14,032 nucleotides of DNA from assembly GCA_937896115.1 (NCBI GenBank), contig CALBLB010000240.1, positions 1 through 14,032 on the forward strand. The letters are read 5' to 3'. Source of the DNA: an uncultured Succinatimonas sp. GTDB lineage: Bacteria; Pseudomonadota; Gammaproteobacteria; Enterobacterales; Succinivibrionaceae. Shown piece by piece: positions 6,822-13,581 of this stretch. A program made the position numbers and the translations under genes. The notes under the pieces were generated by a model. That model saw only the letters and a program-made list of their open reading frames with translations, had not been told where the DNA came from and searched no databases. Numbering within the stretch: position 1 is the first letter of the stretch; each line of letters starts with the position of its first letter.

Positions 6822-6854
6822 ACGAACGCCCACGATAATAAGGTGAGCGTTCGT
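6822..6854. repeat. Inverted repeat between dhaL and the PfkB kinase gene
   Basis: ACGAACGC (6822-6829) and GCGTTCGT (6847-6854) form an 8-bp perfect inverted repeat around a 17-base spacer; after one mismatch CAC/GTG adds 3 bp. No T tract follows closely on either strand, so it is a poor terminator. TTCG/CGAA half-sites recall DeoR-family operators, but this is only a resemblance. It may be an operator, an RNA-stabilising hairpin or a processing site. Confidence 0.45.
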
Positions 6855-6877
6855 TTAAATTAAGCCTGCAGAGGATT

Positions 6878-7507
6878 TTAAGCAAAAGCCTTGGCAAAGC
6901 CTTCAAAGATCAACTTGCCTACTACGGCACCCTGATCTTCTTTGCCTAAAACCTGATCGCCGTAATAAACGGCACGGCCGAATTTAGGCTGCATTTGCTT
7001 AGTGGCTTCAACCCCGGCAGCGGCAGCTTTGGCAGCTTTTTCCAAGGCCTGTTTAAGATCATCCCCGTTTTGCACTGCCTGTTTTAAGGCAACGGACGCA
7101 GGATGCAGGGAATCTACTATGGTACGATCCCCTACCGAGGCCTTGCCGCGGTTCATCACTCCTGCAACAAATGCTTCCATATAGGCAACGAATTCATCGC
7201 CGTTTAACACCTGATGACCTTTGGCACTCTTGCCTGCTCCCATAAAACCGCTGGCCACCAAGGTTCCCATGGTCGACGGAACCTTCTTGGAAACAGCCAT
7301 TCCCATTTGCGCAGTAAGTTTGCCCAGATCGCTTTCACTGCTTGAAGTTACGAAATTCAAGGCCTCGGCAAAACCTGCAGTCATGGTAAGCCCCAAATCT
7401 CCGTCACCTAAAGCAGAATCCAGATCGATAAGATACTGTTTGTTCTCTTCCATGAGATCCGAGCAGCACTTAATGGCTTTTCTTAACAAATCAACGGTAA
7501 ATTCCAT
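6878..7507 (-). CDS. dhaL: Dihydroxyacetone kinase subunit DhaL (nucleotide-binding)
   Basis: A 209-residue all-helical DhaL/Dak2-domain protein that holds ADP/ATP and phosphorylates the ketose bound on DhaK. The signature DLDSALGDGDLGLTM places D30, D35 and D37 exactly at the Mg-nucleotide-binding Asp positions of E. coli DhaL. SKKVPSTMGTLVASGFMGAGK follows, then GKASVGDRTIVDSLHPA and the C-terminal GRAVYYGDQVLGKEDQGA. It starts 12 bases after the dhaK stop with AAAGGGG 7 bases before ATG, so the two subunits are co-translated from one mRNA. No DhaM phosphotransferase subunit or PTS protein is in the window. Either dhaM is elsewhere, or the pair uses free ATP, as split ATP-dependent ketose kinases do. 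The substrate may be dihydroxyacetone or a tetrulose such as erythrulose. Confidence 0.93.
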   Translation of the reverse strand: MEFTVDLLRKAIKCCSDLMEENKQYLIDLDSALGDGDLGLTMTAGFAEALNFVTSSSESDLGKLTAQMGMAVSKKVPSTMGTLVASGFMGAGKSAKGHQVLNGDEFVAYMEAFVAGVMNRGKASVGDRTIVDSLHPASVALKQAVQNGDDLKQALEKAAKAAAAGVEATKQMQPKFGRAVYYGDQVLGKEDQGAVVGKLIFEGFAKAFA

Positions 7508-7519
7508 GATTTTGCCCCT

Positions 7520-8524
7520 TTAAAGCTGTCCTTGGCTGATCATCGGAGTTGCAAACGGCATCTTAAGATAATGCTTAAGTTCATCATCAAGTTTAAATAA
7601 CGAGATGGACATACCCGCCATATCCATGGACGTAGCGTATTCGCCTATATAGTTATTGAAGATCTTGATGCCGTGCTGCTCAAGGATCTCAGCTACCTTG
7701 CGGTAAACTATATAAAGCTCTTCTCTTGGGGTTGCACCAAGACCGTTGATGAGTACAGACACCTCATCCCCCTTAACATAGGGCAGATCTTCAAGCAAAG
7801 GTTTCATCATCTGGGCGACGATCTCATCGGCTTTGGCCAGATCTTCAAGTTTGATCCCAGGCTCGCCGTGAATGCCCATACCTATCTCCATTTTACCTTC
7901 GGGCAACTCGAAATTGGCTTTGCCTTTTTCAGGGATCACGCAGGGCGTCAACGCCATACCTACGGTACGCACATTGTCACAGGCTTTGCGCGCCAAACGC
8001 TCCACCTCGTCAAGATCTTTCATGGCCGCAGCCGCAGCCCCTGCTATCTTATACACGTAGAAAATTCCGGCTACGCCGCGGCGTTTGTCCTCATGGCCTT
8101 TGGGAGATGACAACACGTCCTCACCTGCAATCACTTCGCGAACTTCGATATCCTCCATTTCAGCCATATCTTTGGCCATACCGAAATTCATGATATCGCC
8201 GCCGTAATTGCCGTAAATATACAAAGCTCCGACTCCTGAGGCAGTCTCCTTGGTGATCTCCAGGATCTGATCAGGGCTTGGCGACTGGAACACTCCGCCT
8301 ACGCCGCAACCGTCAAGCAGACCGTCACCCACATAACCTAAGAACAAAGGCAAATGCCCGGAGCCGCCGCCGGTGATCAAGGCTACTTTGCCGGCCTTTT
8401 TATGACGCGACACATAACAACGCTTGTCACCGTTGACAAAACCTACTTTATCCGGGGCCGACTTGTAAATTCCTTCAAGCATTTCGTCAACATAGTTGAC
8501 AGGATCGTTTACCAAACGCTGCAT
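7520..8524 (-). CDS. dhaK: Dihydroxyacetone kinase-type subunit DhaK (substrate-binding)
   Basis: A 334-residue Dak1-domain protein that binds the ketose covalently as a hemiaminal through a His. H219 lies in the conserved GMGIHGEPGI and matches E. coli H218. The substrate loop TGGGSGHLPL (H57) and the base D110 in GNYGGDIMNF are present. E. coli DhaK has Glu-Pro after GGGSGH, whereas this protein has Leu-Pro. That, together with GNYGGDIMNF, suggests a subgroup whose substrate may not be dihydroxyacetone. Shine-Dalgarno AAGGAG lies 5 bases before ATG. It follows the aldolase gene by 56 bases containing a GC-rich hairpin, and dhaL follows directly. A role in salvaging the C3/C4 fragment released by the neighbouring aldolases is inference. 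Confidence 0.94.
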   Translation of the reverse strand: MQRLVNDPVNYVDEMLEGIYKSAPDKVGFVNGDKRCYVSRHKKAGKVALITGGGSGHLPLFLGYVGDGLLDGCGVGGVFQSPSPDQILEITKETASGVGALYIYGNYGGDIMNFGMAKDMAEMEDIEVREVIAGEDVLSSPKGHEDKRRGVAGIFYVYKIAGAAAAAMKDLDEVERLARKACDNVRTVGMALTPCVIPEKGKANFELPEGKMEIGMGIHGEPGIKLEDLAKADEIVAQMMKPLLEDLPYVKGDEVSVLINGLGATPREELYIVYRKVAEILEQHGIKIFNNYIGEYATSMDMAGMSISLFKLDDELKHYLKMPFATPMISQGQL

Positions 8525-8551
8525 ACCTACTCCTTATGAAAACCTTTAACC

Positions 8552-8573
8552 GCCCGAGCCTTGGGGCTCGGGC
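8552..8573 (-). other. GC-rich hairpin between the aldolase gene and dhaK
   Basis: GCCCGAGCC (8552-8560) and GGCTCGGGC (8565-8573) form a perfect 9-bp stem with the 4-base loop TTGG, starting 7 bases after the upstream stop. On the minus strand it is followed by GGTTAAAGGTTTTC, without a proper T tract, so full termination is unlikely. It probably protects the upstream mRNA segment or partly lowers dhaKL expression. Confidence 0.55.
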
Positions 8574-8580
8574 ATTTTCA

Positions 8581-9480
8581 TCATTTCAAAAATGGCTTGA
8601 GATCTTCCCAGACCTGATCTCCGTCTGCTTTTTCAAGCTCCAGCAAAGGCCTTCTCATAAGAGCATTGACCACGATCCCGCGACGGCGCAATACTTCTTT
8701 GAACAAGCCCATATCGGAGCCGCAACGCACGGTGTCGATTACTTTTATAGCGGTACGCTGCAACTCTCTGGCTTTTTGCAAGTCACCTGCCTGATAAGCC
8801 TTATAGATGGCAACGAAAGCTTCGGGAACCGGACCGGCACAACCTGAAACACAGCCGTCGGCACCGCTTACAAGACCTGCTAAGAACAATTTGTCAGGAC
8901 CTACCAACACGGAGAAATGTCCTTTGTCCCCGCGGGAGACATTGATGTAATTTAAGATCCTCACCATGTCTGGATAGCTGTATTTGATCCCGACTACGTT
9001 GTCACACTGATTAACTACAGCCTGTGCCACGGCAGGCTGAATGTCGTTGCCAGAGCACTGCGGAATTGAATACATATAGATGGGGAAATCTTTGCCGACA
9101 GACGCAGAAATGTCTTTGTAATACTGAATGATGGCTCTATCGGAGCATCCGAAATAAGAAGGAGTTACCGCACCTATGCCGTCGGCACCTATAGCCTCGG
9201 CATGAGCTGCCAGCTCACAGGTTTCGGCGGTGGTCATAGCACCTACATGGATGTAAACCACGGCACCGCCTGCTGCGTGTTTTACCACCGTTTCTGCTAC
9301 CAACTTACGCTCTGCAGGGGACAAAAGATACATCTCGCCGGTAGTTCCCAAAGGATAAAGGCAGTTGACGCCTTTTTCTATCTGAAAATCTACCTGTCTT
9401 TTCAAACTCTCCACATCAATGCTGCCGTCTTCGTTAAAGGGCGTGGTCATGGCATTGATGACACCGTACATCAGTTTCAT
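8581..9480 (-). CDS. DapA/NanA-superfamily aldolase (dihydrodipicolinate synthase family)
   Basis: A 299-residue TIM-barrel class I (Schiff-base) pyruvate aldolase or lyase. The pyruvate-binding GTTGE is at 45-49, the catalytic Tyr is Y137 in IYMYSIPQ, and the Schiff-base Lys is K166 in GIKYSYPD. After the Tyr, true DapA carries an Arg (R138 in E. coli) that binds aspartate semialdehyde; here the segment reads SIPQCSGND with no Arg. So lysine biosynthesis is unlikely, and a sugar-acid lyase (N-acetylneuraminate lyase, 2-keto-3-deoxy-acid aldolase or a relative) fits better. It begins 32 bases after the KDPG-aldolase gene with AAGGAG 8 bases before ATG. The likely reaction is reversible cleavage of a 2-keto-3-deoxy acid to pyruvate and an aldehyde. 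The exact substrate is unknown. Confidence 0.9.
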   Translation of the reverse strand: MKLMYGVINAMTTPFNEDGSIDVESLKRQVDFQIEKGVNCLYPLGTTGEMYLLSPAERKLVAETVVKHAAGGAVVYIHVGAMTTAETCELAAHAEAIGADGIGAVTPSYFGCSDRAIIQYYKDISASVGKDFPIYMYSIPQCSGNDIQPAVAQAVVNQCDNVVGIKYSYPDMVRILNYINVSRGDKGHFSVLVGPDKLFLAGLVSGADGCVSGCAGPVPEAFVAIYKAYQAGDLQKARELQRTAIKVIDTVRCGSDMGLFKEVLRRRGIVVNALMRRPLLELEKADGDQVWEDLKPFLK

Positions 9481-9512
9481 ATCGAGTTCTCCTTATTGAA
9501 TTGTTCCTAAAA

Positions 9513-10478
9513 TCAGTCCTGTAAAAGATGCAGGGCAAATCCTGCAAAATCTTCCTGCATATAGGCGGCGATCACCTTTCCTGAAGCATCGCGCGATACC
9601 GTATCTTCGTAGAATTTAATGCCGCAACGTTTCAAGTAGTAATAAGCACGGGTAGCATCGGCAGTTCCTATCGCTACATGTCCTTTTGCGTGATAAAAAG
9701 GCCCGTACATCACTTCAAAGAGCTTGCCTGCAAAAGCACTCTTATTACCTGCGCGTACCTCAAGGTGTAATGCCGAGGCCAGACGGGAAGTAAGATCCAA
9801 AGCCGAAGTCTTGTCATCGGCATTCATTCCCATATGGGCAATGTGGAAATTAAGATACCCGAGTATCGTGTCCTGCACATCGGCAGCGATTTTTTCGTAG
9901 TTATCCGAGTGGATATCGTCATAGCTCAGCATGAAATCACCGCCAGCTGCCGCCACCTTGCCAAAGGCCAGATATTCACGGCAAAGATCGCGGGTTAAAT
10001 CTCCGGTGGGGACGAAACTTACATCAGGATAAGGTCCACTCAAAAGCCTCATCGCGCTTACCCCGCCGTTTTCAACTGCCGGGAAGAACTTCAAAACATG
10101 CAGTCCCAGAACTCGGGCAGCCTCGACCTCGGTAGGCGACACGCAACCTGGAACTATGGGTACGTTTAACTCTATGGCCGCCTTGCACACTTGGGGATTA
10201 AAGCCAGGGGATACCAAGAACTTAGCTCCGCATTCTACGGCCTGACGAGCTTGCTCTACGGTAAGCACCGTACCGGCGCCGACCATAAAATCAGGCATCT
10301 GCGCAGAAATTCTGCGTATCGATTCTGCCGCAGCATCGGTTCTGAACATCACCTCCATCAGCGGCAAACCGCCTTTTTTCAAGGCCTTTGCCAGAGAAAT
10401 AGCCCGCTCGGCTTTATCTATGCTGAGCACCGGGATCATGCCTATTTTGGCGATCTCATCTAAAATTTGCGTCGTCAT
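9513..10478 (-). CDS. KDPG/KHG-type aldolase fused to a C-terminal VOC domain
   Basis: This 321-residue protein has two parts. Residues 1 to about 205 are a class I KDPG/4-hydroxy-2-oxoglutarate aldolase barrel. Catalytic E42 is in MEVMFRT, followed by GAGTVL (67-72), LVSPGF (88-93) and PGCVSPTE (110-117). The Schiff-base Lys K130 is in LKFFPA. The stand-alone enzyme is about 210 residues. Residues about 209-321 form a glyoxalase-like VOC module (HIAHMGMN, FAGKLFEVMYGP, GHVAIGTADATRAYYYL, FALHLLQ), with His and Glu residues that could hold a metal. I recall similar fusions in Firmicutes genomes, without an assigned function for the VOC part. It starts 4 bases after the tctA stop with AGGAAGG inside the end of tctA, so translation is coupled. 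It should release pyruvate plus an aldehyde such as glyceraldehyde-3-phosphate. Confidence 0.9.
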   Translation of the reverse strand: MTTQILDEIAKIGMIPVLSIDKAERAISLAKALKKGGLPLMEVMFRTDAAAESIRRISAQMPDFMVGAGTVLTVEQARQAVECGAKFLVSPGFNPQVCKAAIELNVPIVPGCVSPTEVEAARVLGLHVLKFFPAVENGGVSAMRLLSGPYPDVSFVPTGDLTRDLCREYLAFGKVAAAGGDFMLSYDDIHSDNYEKIAADVQDTILGYLNFHIAHMGMNADDKTSALDLTSRLASALHLEVRAGNKSAFAGKLFEVMYGPFYHAKGHVAIGTADATRAYYYLKRCGIKFYEDTVSRDASGKVIAAYMQEDFAGFALHLLQD

Positions 10479-10482
10479 ATAT

Positions 10483-11991
10483 TTATGCCTTCCTGAAGAT
10501 GTGTTTTTTGATTAAGGGATAGAAAAGAGTGATCACGATTAAAAGCAACAGCACGCAGGTGACCGGACGCTCAACAAAGATCATGAGCGAGCCGTGAGAC
10601 ATCACCAAAGCTCTGCGCAGGTTGGATTCCAACATACCGCCTAGCAACAGCCCCAGGATGAAAGGGCCAGGAGCATAACCGCCGCGCTTGAAGAAAAAGC
10701 CTGCCAAGCCGGCTACTGCCATGATCAATACGTCCGAAAAAGAATTGTTAAGGGCGTAAGAGCCTACGATGCACAGTACGGTTACCACCGTCCACACAGT
10801 CTGAGGTTTGGCATTTAAGATCTTTGCCGACATTTTGGCGGTGGAAAGACCCACCAGAATGATGACAAGATTCGAGAGGATCATAAGTTGCATGATCTGT
10901 ATTACGAAACCTGCGTCTTCGGTAAACATCTTGGGCCCAGGCTGCATGCCGTACATCATGAGTGAACCTATCAAAATGGCGGTAACCGCATCCCCGGGAA
11001 TTCCCAAGGTAAGCATGGTGGTCAGCGCACCGCCTAACACCCCGTTGTTGGCAGTACAGGACACGGCGAAGCCTTCCGTCGATCCTTTACCGTACTCCTC
11101 AGGATGCTTGGACAATTTTTTAGCCTGTCCCCAGCAAATTATCGATGCAATATCGCCGCCTGCTGCCGGGATCGCGCCTATTACCGAGGACTCCGCACCT
11201 GCCAATACGGTAGGACGGAACATGGCTTTAAACTGTTTCCAGGTAGGGGTAACCCTTCCCAATTTAGATGAGGCCTGCTTTACCATCAGCATATGCTCGG
11301 CTTCTTTGGATTTTTTAAATTCGTAGATTTGGTTTAAGACCTCACCTATACCGAACATGCCGATCATCACGGGCAGAAAACTTACCCCTGCAACCAATGC
11401 CGTGGTATCCATGGTAAAACGCTTGACGGCAAGCAGAGGATCGATACCGACGCAGGAGAGCATCAAACCTGCAAAGCCCATAGCCATGCCTTTGACTATA
11501 TTGTTCTCCGATACCGAAATCATCATGGTAAGACCAAAGAGTGCCAGCATGAAATACTCGGTAGGTCCAAAAGAAATGGTGAAACTTGCAATCGGGAATG
11601 CCAGGAAAATTAGAAACAGCGTACTGATAAGACCGCCCATTACGGAGTAAATGCAGTTAATTCCCAAAGCCAGACCGCCGCGCCCCTGCTTATACAGCTG
11701 ATAACCGTCAAAGGTTGAGGCTATGGATGCTGGAGTTCCCGGGGTATTGATGAGCACTGCCGAAATTCCGCCTGCAAAGATCGAGGAATTCCACACGCCT
11801 ATCAGCATGGCAAAGCCGCACGAGGGTTCAAACCAAAAGGTGATGGGGGTTAAGATGGCCACGGCCATGGTTGCGGACAATCCCGGCAGCGCTCCTATGC
11901 AGACGCCTATCAGCACGCCTGCAAAATTGAACATCAAAACCGACGGAGTCAGGATGTTATACAGATTGGACAACCACAAAGACAGATCCAT
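10483..11991 (-). CDS. tctA: Tripartite tricarboxylate transporter large membrane subunit TctA
   Basis: A 502-residue, very hydrophobic inner-membrane protein with about 10-12 predicted helices and the duplicated family motifs. These are GVLIGVCIGALPGLSATMA (25-43) with NTPGTPAS (82-89), then GAIPAAGGDIAS (272-283) with TLGIPGDAVTAI (328-339) and MQPGPKMF (349-356). TctA is the ion-driven permease that takes the carboxylate delivered by the binding protein TctC. The ATG at 11991 is chosen because AAGGAG lies 6 bases upstream and MDLSLWL fits the family start. A longer frame from 12024 would overlap tctB and adds an untypical polar extension. It is 10 bases after tctB and coupled to the aldolase gene downstream, tying uptake to aldol cleavage. 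Confidence 0.95.
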   Translation of the reverse strand: MDLSLWLSNLYNILTPSVLMFNFAGVLIGVCIGALPGLSATMAVAILTPITFWFEPSCGFAMLIGVWNSSIFAGGISAVLINTPGTPASIASTFDGYQLYKQGRGGLALGINCIYSVMGGLISTLFLIFLAFPIASFTISFGPTEYFMLALFGLTMMISVSENNIVKGMAMGFAGLMLSCVGIDPLLAVKRFTMDTTALVAGVSFLPVMIGMFGIGEVLNQIYEFKKSKEAEHMLMVKQASSKLGRVTPTWKQFKAMFRPTVLAGAESSVIGAIPAAGGDIASIICWGQAKKLSKHPEEYGKGSTEGFAVSCTANNGVLGGALTTMLTLGIPGDAVTAILIGSLMMYGMQPGPKMFTEDAGFVIQIMQLMILSNLVIILVGLSTAKMSAKILNAKPQTVWTVVTVLCIVGSYALNNSFSDVLIMAVAGLAGFFFKRGGYAPGPFILGLLLGGMLESNLRRALVMSHGSLMIFVERPVTCVLLLLIVITLFYPLIKKHIFRKA

Positions 11992-11997
11992 TGTCCG

Positions 11998-12003
11998 CTC
12001 CTT
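11998..12003 (-). promoter_or_regulatory. tctA ribosome binding site overlapping the tctB stop
   Basis: AAGGAG on the minus strand (12003-11998) lies 6 bases before the ATG at 11991 and shares its first bases with the TAA stop of tctB (12004-12002). It fixes the tctA start and implies translational coupling of the two membrane subunits. Confidence 0.85.
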
Positions 12004-12460
12004 AAATATCGAATTGCACGTCAAGCAACATCACGAATACTCCGTAAAGCAACGCGACGTAACCTAAGGTGAAAATGACGTTGAACTTTAAACTGCGGCC
12101 GAACGCTTTATTGAAAGCAAGACAGAGCAAAGCCGTAGCCACAAAGAAATCCGCGTAAGCCCAAATCAGCACGAAGAGGATAAAGATCGCGGTAACAAAG
12201 GCGATGATTTTAAAATTTGACCGCTGTTCCTGATCTGTTCCGAAAAAATCTGCCGATCCTTTTTTCACCGCATCCAAAATGATCCACATTCCGAAAAAAG
12301 CGGTAAAACAACTGCACACTGCCGGGAAAAACCCCGGTCCCGGACCTGCAATAGCCTCAGGACCTGCTATTCCCAGTTTTAATGAAGGAATGAAAAACGC
12401 CACCGCGGCAAAGATGAAGCAAAACCCCACTACGATGTCTGCTTTTAACTTATTGCCCAT
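12002..12460 (-). CDS. tctB: Tripartite tricarboxylate transporter small membrane subunit TctB
   Basis: A 152-residue inner-membrane protein with the 4-5 helix pattern of TctB: helices at about 8-25, 44-63, 85-120 (probably two) and 127-147. The family motif GPGPGFFP is at 39-46. TctB is the poorly conserved small partner of TctA in the permease. The ribosome binding site CAGGAG is 6 bases before ATG. It is separated from tctC by 62 bases containing a perfect terminator-type hairpin, so tctBA is probably made in smaller amount than tctC, as is usual for binding-protein-dependent transporters. Confidence 0.93.
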   Translation of the reverse strand: MGNKLKADIVVGFCFIFAAVAFFIPSLKLGIAGPEAIAGPGPGFFPAVCSCFTAFFGMWIILDAVKKGSADFFGTDQEQRSNFKIIAFVTAIFILFVLIWAYADFFVATALLCLAFNKAFGRSLKFNVIFTLGYVALLYGVFVMLLDVQFDI

Positions 12461-12480
12461 ACGGTTCTCCTGAATTCTTC

Positions 12481-12510
12481 AAAAGATCCCGGCTTTTGCC
12501 GGGATCTTTT
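12481..12510 (-). terminator. Terminator-type hairpin between tctC and tctB
   Basis: AAAAGATCCCGGC (12481-12493) and GCCGGGATCTTTT (12498-12510) form a perfect 13-bp stem with a 4-base loop. It ends in TTTT on both strands, so it works in either direction. It starts 12 bases after the tctC stop and ends 20 bases before the tctB start. Since tctBA continues the same operon, partial termination with readthrough is the likely function. Confidence 0.8.
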
Positions 12511-12522
12511 GTTCAAAGTTGA

Positions 12523-13494
12523 TTACTTCTTGATGAGCTGAGGAATAAGTTCTTTGTACTGAGCAAGCTGAGCTTTGGCAAAGGCATCCATGTCTTTACC
12601 GTCAAGATAGGCATACTCAAATCCTCTTTCTGCAAGCAACTTCTTCAAAGCTTCAGACTGTGCGACTTTGGCAGAAGCGTCGTTTAAGATCTTGAATACA
12701 TCTGCAGGGGTTCCCTTGGGAACGGCAAAACCGCCCCAGCCCATGGCTGAAACATCATAGCCAAGCTCTTTGGTGGTCTTGACGTCGGGCACCACCGAGG
12801 AGTGCTGATCGCCTATCACCGCCAAAACTTTGAACTGACCGGCATCGACATTGGTCTTTACTTCAGAAGGAGAAACAGCTACGGCACTGATGTTTTTACC
12901 TAACAAAGCAGCAACTGCAGGGGCGGCGCCGTCAAAAGGCACGTGGGTAAATTTAACTCCGGCAGCTTTTTCCAAGGAAGCTGCGGCAACGTTCCAAATA
13001 GAGCCAGGGCCTGAGTTACCCACAGTGATCTTGCCTGGGTTTTCCTTGGCATATTTCAGGAAATCGTCAAGGGTATTCCAAGGGGCATCTTTGGAAACGG
13101 TAATGGCGGCGGGAATAGTCATCACACGGCAGACGAAGGTAAAGTCATCGCTTGAAATATCGGACAGTCCCAAAGCTGAAATCATGGTGGATTCAACCGG
13201 CATATACGACATGGTATAGCCGTCGGGTTTGGAATTTTTCACCGATTCAAGTCCTACTGCGCCTGAGGCACCGGTACGGTTTACCACTACCACGGGTTTG
13301 CCCAGCTCTTTTTCCAATTCCTTGCCGTAAATACGGGCCACGGTATCGGAAGCTCCGCCGGGAGCGTACGGAACAACTATCTGAACCTGTTTTTTGGGGA
13401 ATTTTGCCGCAGCGTTCACCGCAGAAGAGGCGAAGCAGCCTACGGCTAAAGACAAAGCAGCATACTTTACAAATTTCCAATATTTATTTGCCAT
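12523..13494 (-). CDS. tctC: Tripartite tricarboxylate transporter periplasmic binding protein TctC (BUG family)
   Basis: A 323-residue exported solute-binding protein that captures a small carboxylate and hands it to TctBA. A signal peptide covers about 1-28: a Lys-containing start, a hydrophobic core and a likely cleavage after SSAVNA. The mature part opens with QVQIVVPYAPGGASDTVAR, the classic BUG N-terminus, followed by VVNRTGASGAVGLESV, NPGKITVGNSGPGS (ligand loop), HVPFDGAAPAVAALLG and GWGGFAVPKGTP. The ligand cannot be read from the sequence; citrate-type, dicarboxylic and sugar acids are all known in the family. Cys20 in LAVGC resembles a weak lipobox. It lies directly after the IclR-type gene and is the first structural gene of the cluster. 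The Shine-Dalgarno is loose (AAGGAAATAGGTG). Confidence 0.96.
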   Translation of the reverse strand: MANKYWKFVKYAALSLAVGCFASSAVNAAAKFPKKQVQIVVPYAPGGASDTVARIYGKELEKELGKPVVVVNRTGASGAVGLESVKNSKPDGYTMSYMPVESTMISALGLSDISSDDFTFVCRVMTIPAAITVSKDAPWNTLDDFLKYAKENPGKITVGNSGPGSIWNVAAASLEKAAGVKFTHVPFDGAAPAVAALLGKNISAVAVSPSEVKTNVDAGQFKVLAVIGDQHSSVVPDVKTTKELGYDVSAMGWGGFAVPKGTPADVFKILNDASAKVAQSEALKKLLAERGFEYAYLDGKDMDAFAKAQLAQYKELIPQLIKK

Positions 13495-13581
13495 ATCGAC
13501 ACCTATTTCCTTATTTGATTGTTTGTGTTGTTCTTGTTTGATTTAATTTTTGAGTAAGCGCTAAAATCCTCCGCTGATCCG
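13495..13581 (-). promoter_or_regulatory. tctC leader: C/A-rich tract with 11-bp direct repeat
   Basis: In mRNA sense about 40 bases before the ribosome binding site are almost free of G and rich in CAA/ACA. Two copies of AATCAAAYAAG (plus 13533-13543 and 13510-13520; 10 of 11 identical) lie 23 bases apart, with AACAACACAAAC between them. Such C/A-rich stretches before binding-protein genes act as translation enhancers and are targets of GcvB-type small RNAs in enteric bacteria. A TTGACG hexamer overlaps the regulator stop (13585-13580) but has no good -10 partner, so no promoter is assigned. Confidence 0.4.

Noticed and set aside
7673..8110. 145-codon plus-strand frame inside dhaK
   Set aside because: It is antisense to the conserved DhaK active-site region including the GIHGEPG motif, without a ribosome binding site or family pattern.
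8581..9480. Naming the aldolase gene dapA
   Set aside because: The Arg that binds aspartate semialdehyde is missing and the gene sits in a catabolic cluster, not a lysine pathway context.
11992..12024. Longer tctA start overlapping tctB
   Set aside because: There is an ideal AAGGAG 6 bases before the ATG at 11991, and the 11 extra residues are polar and not family-like.
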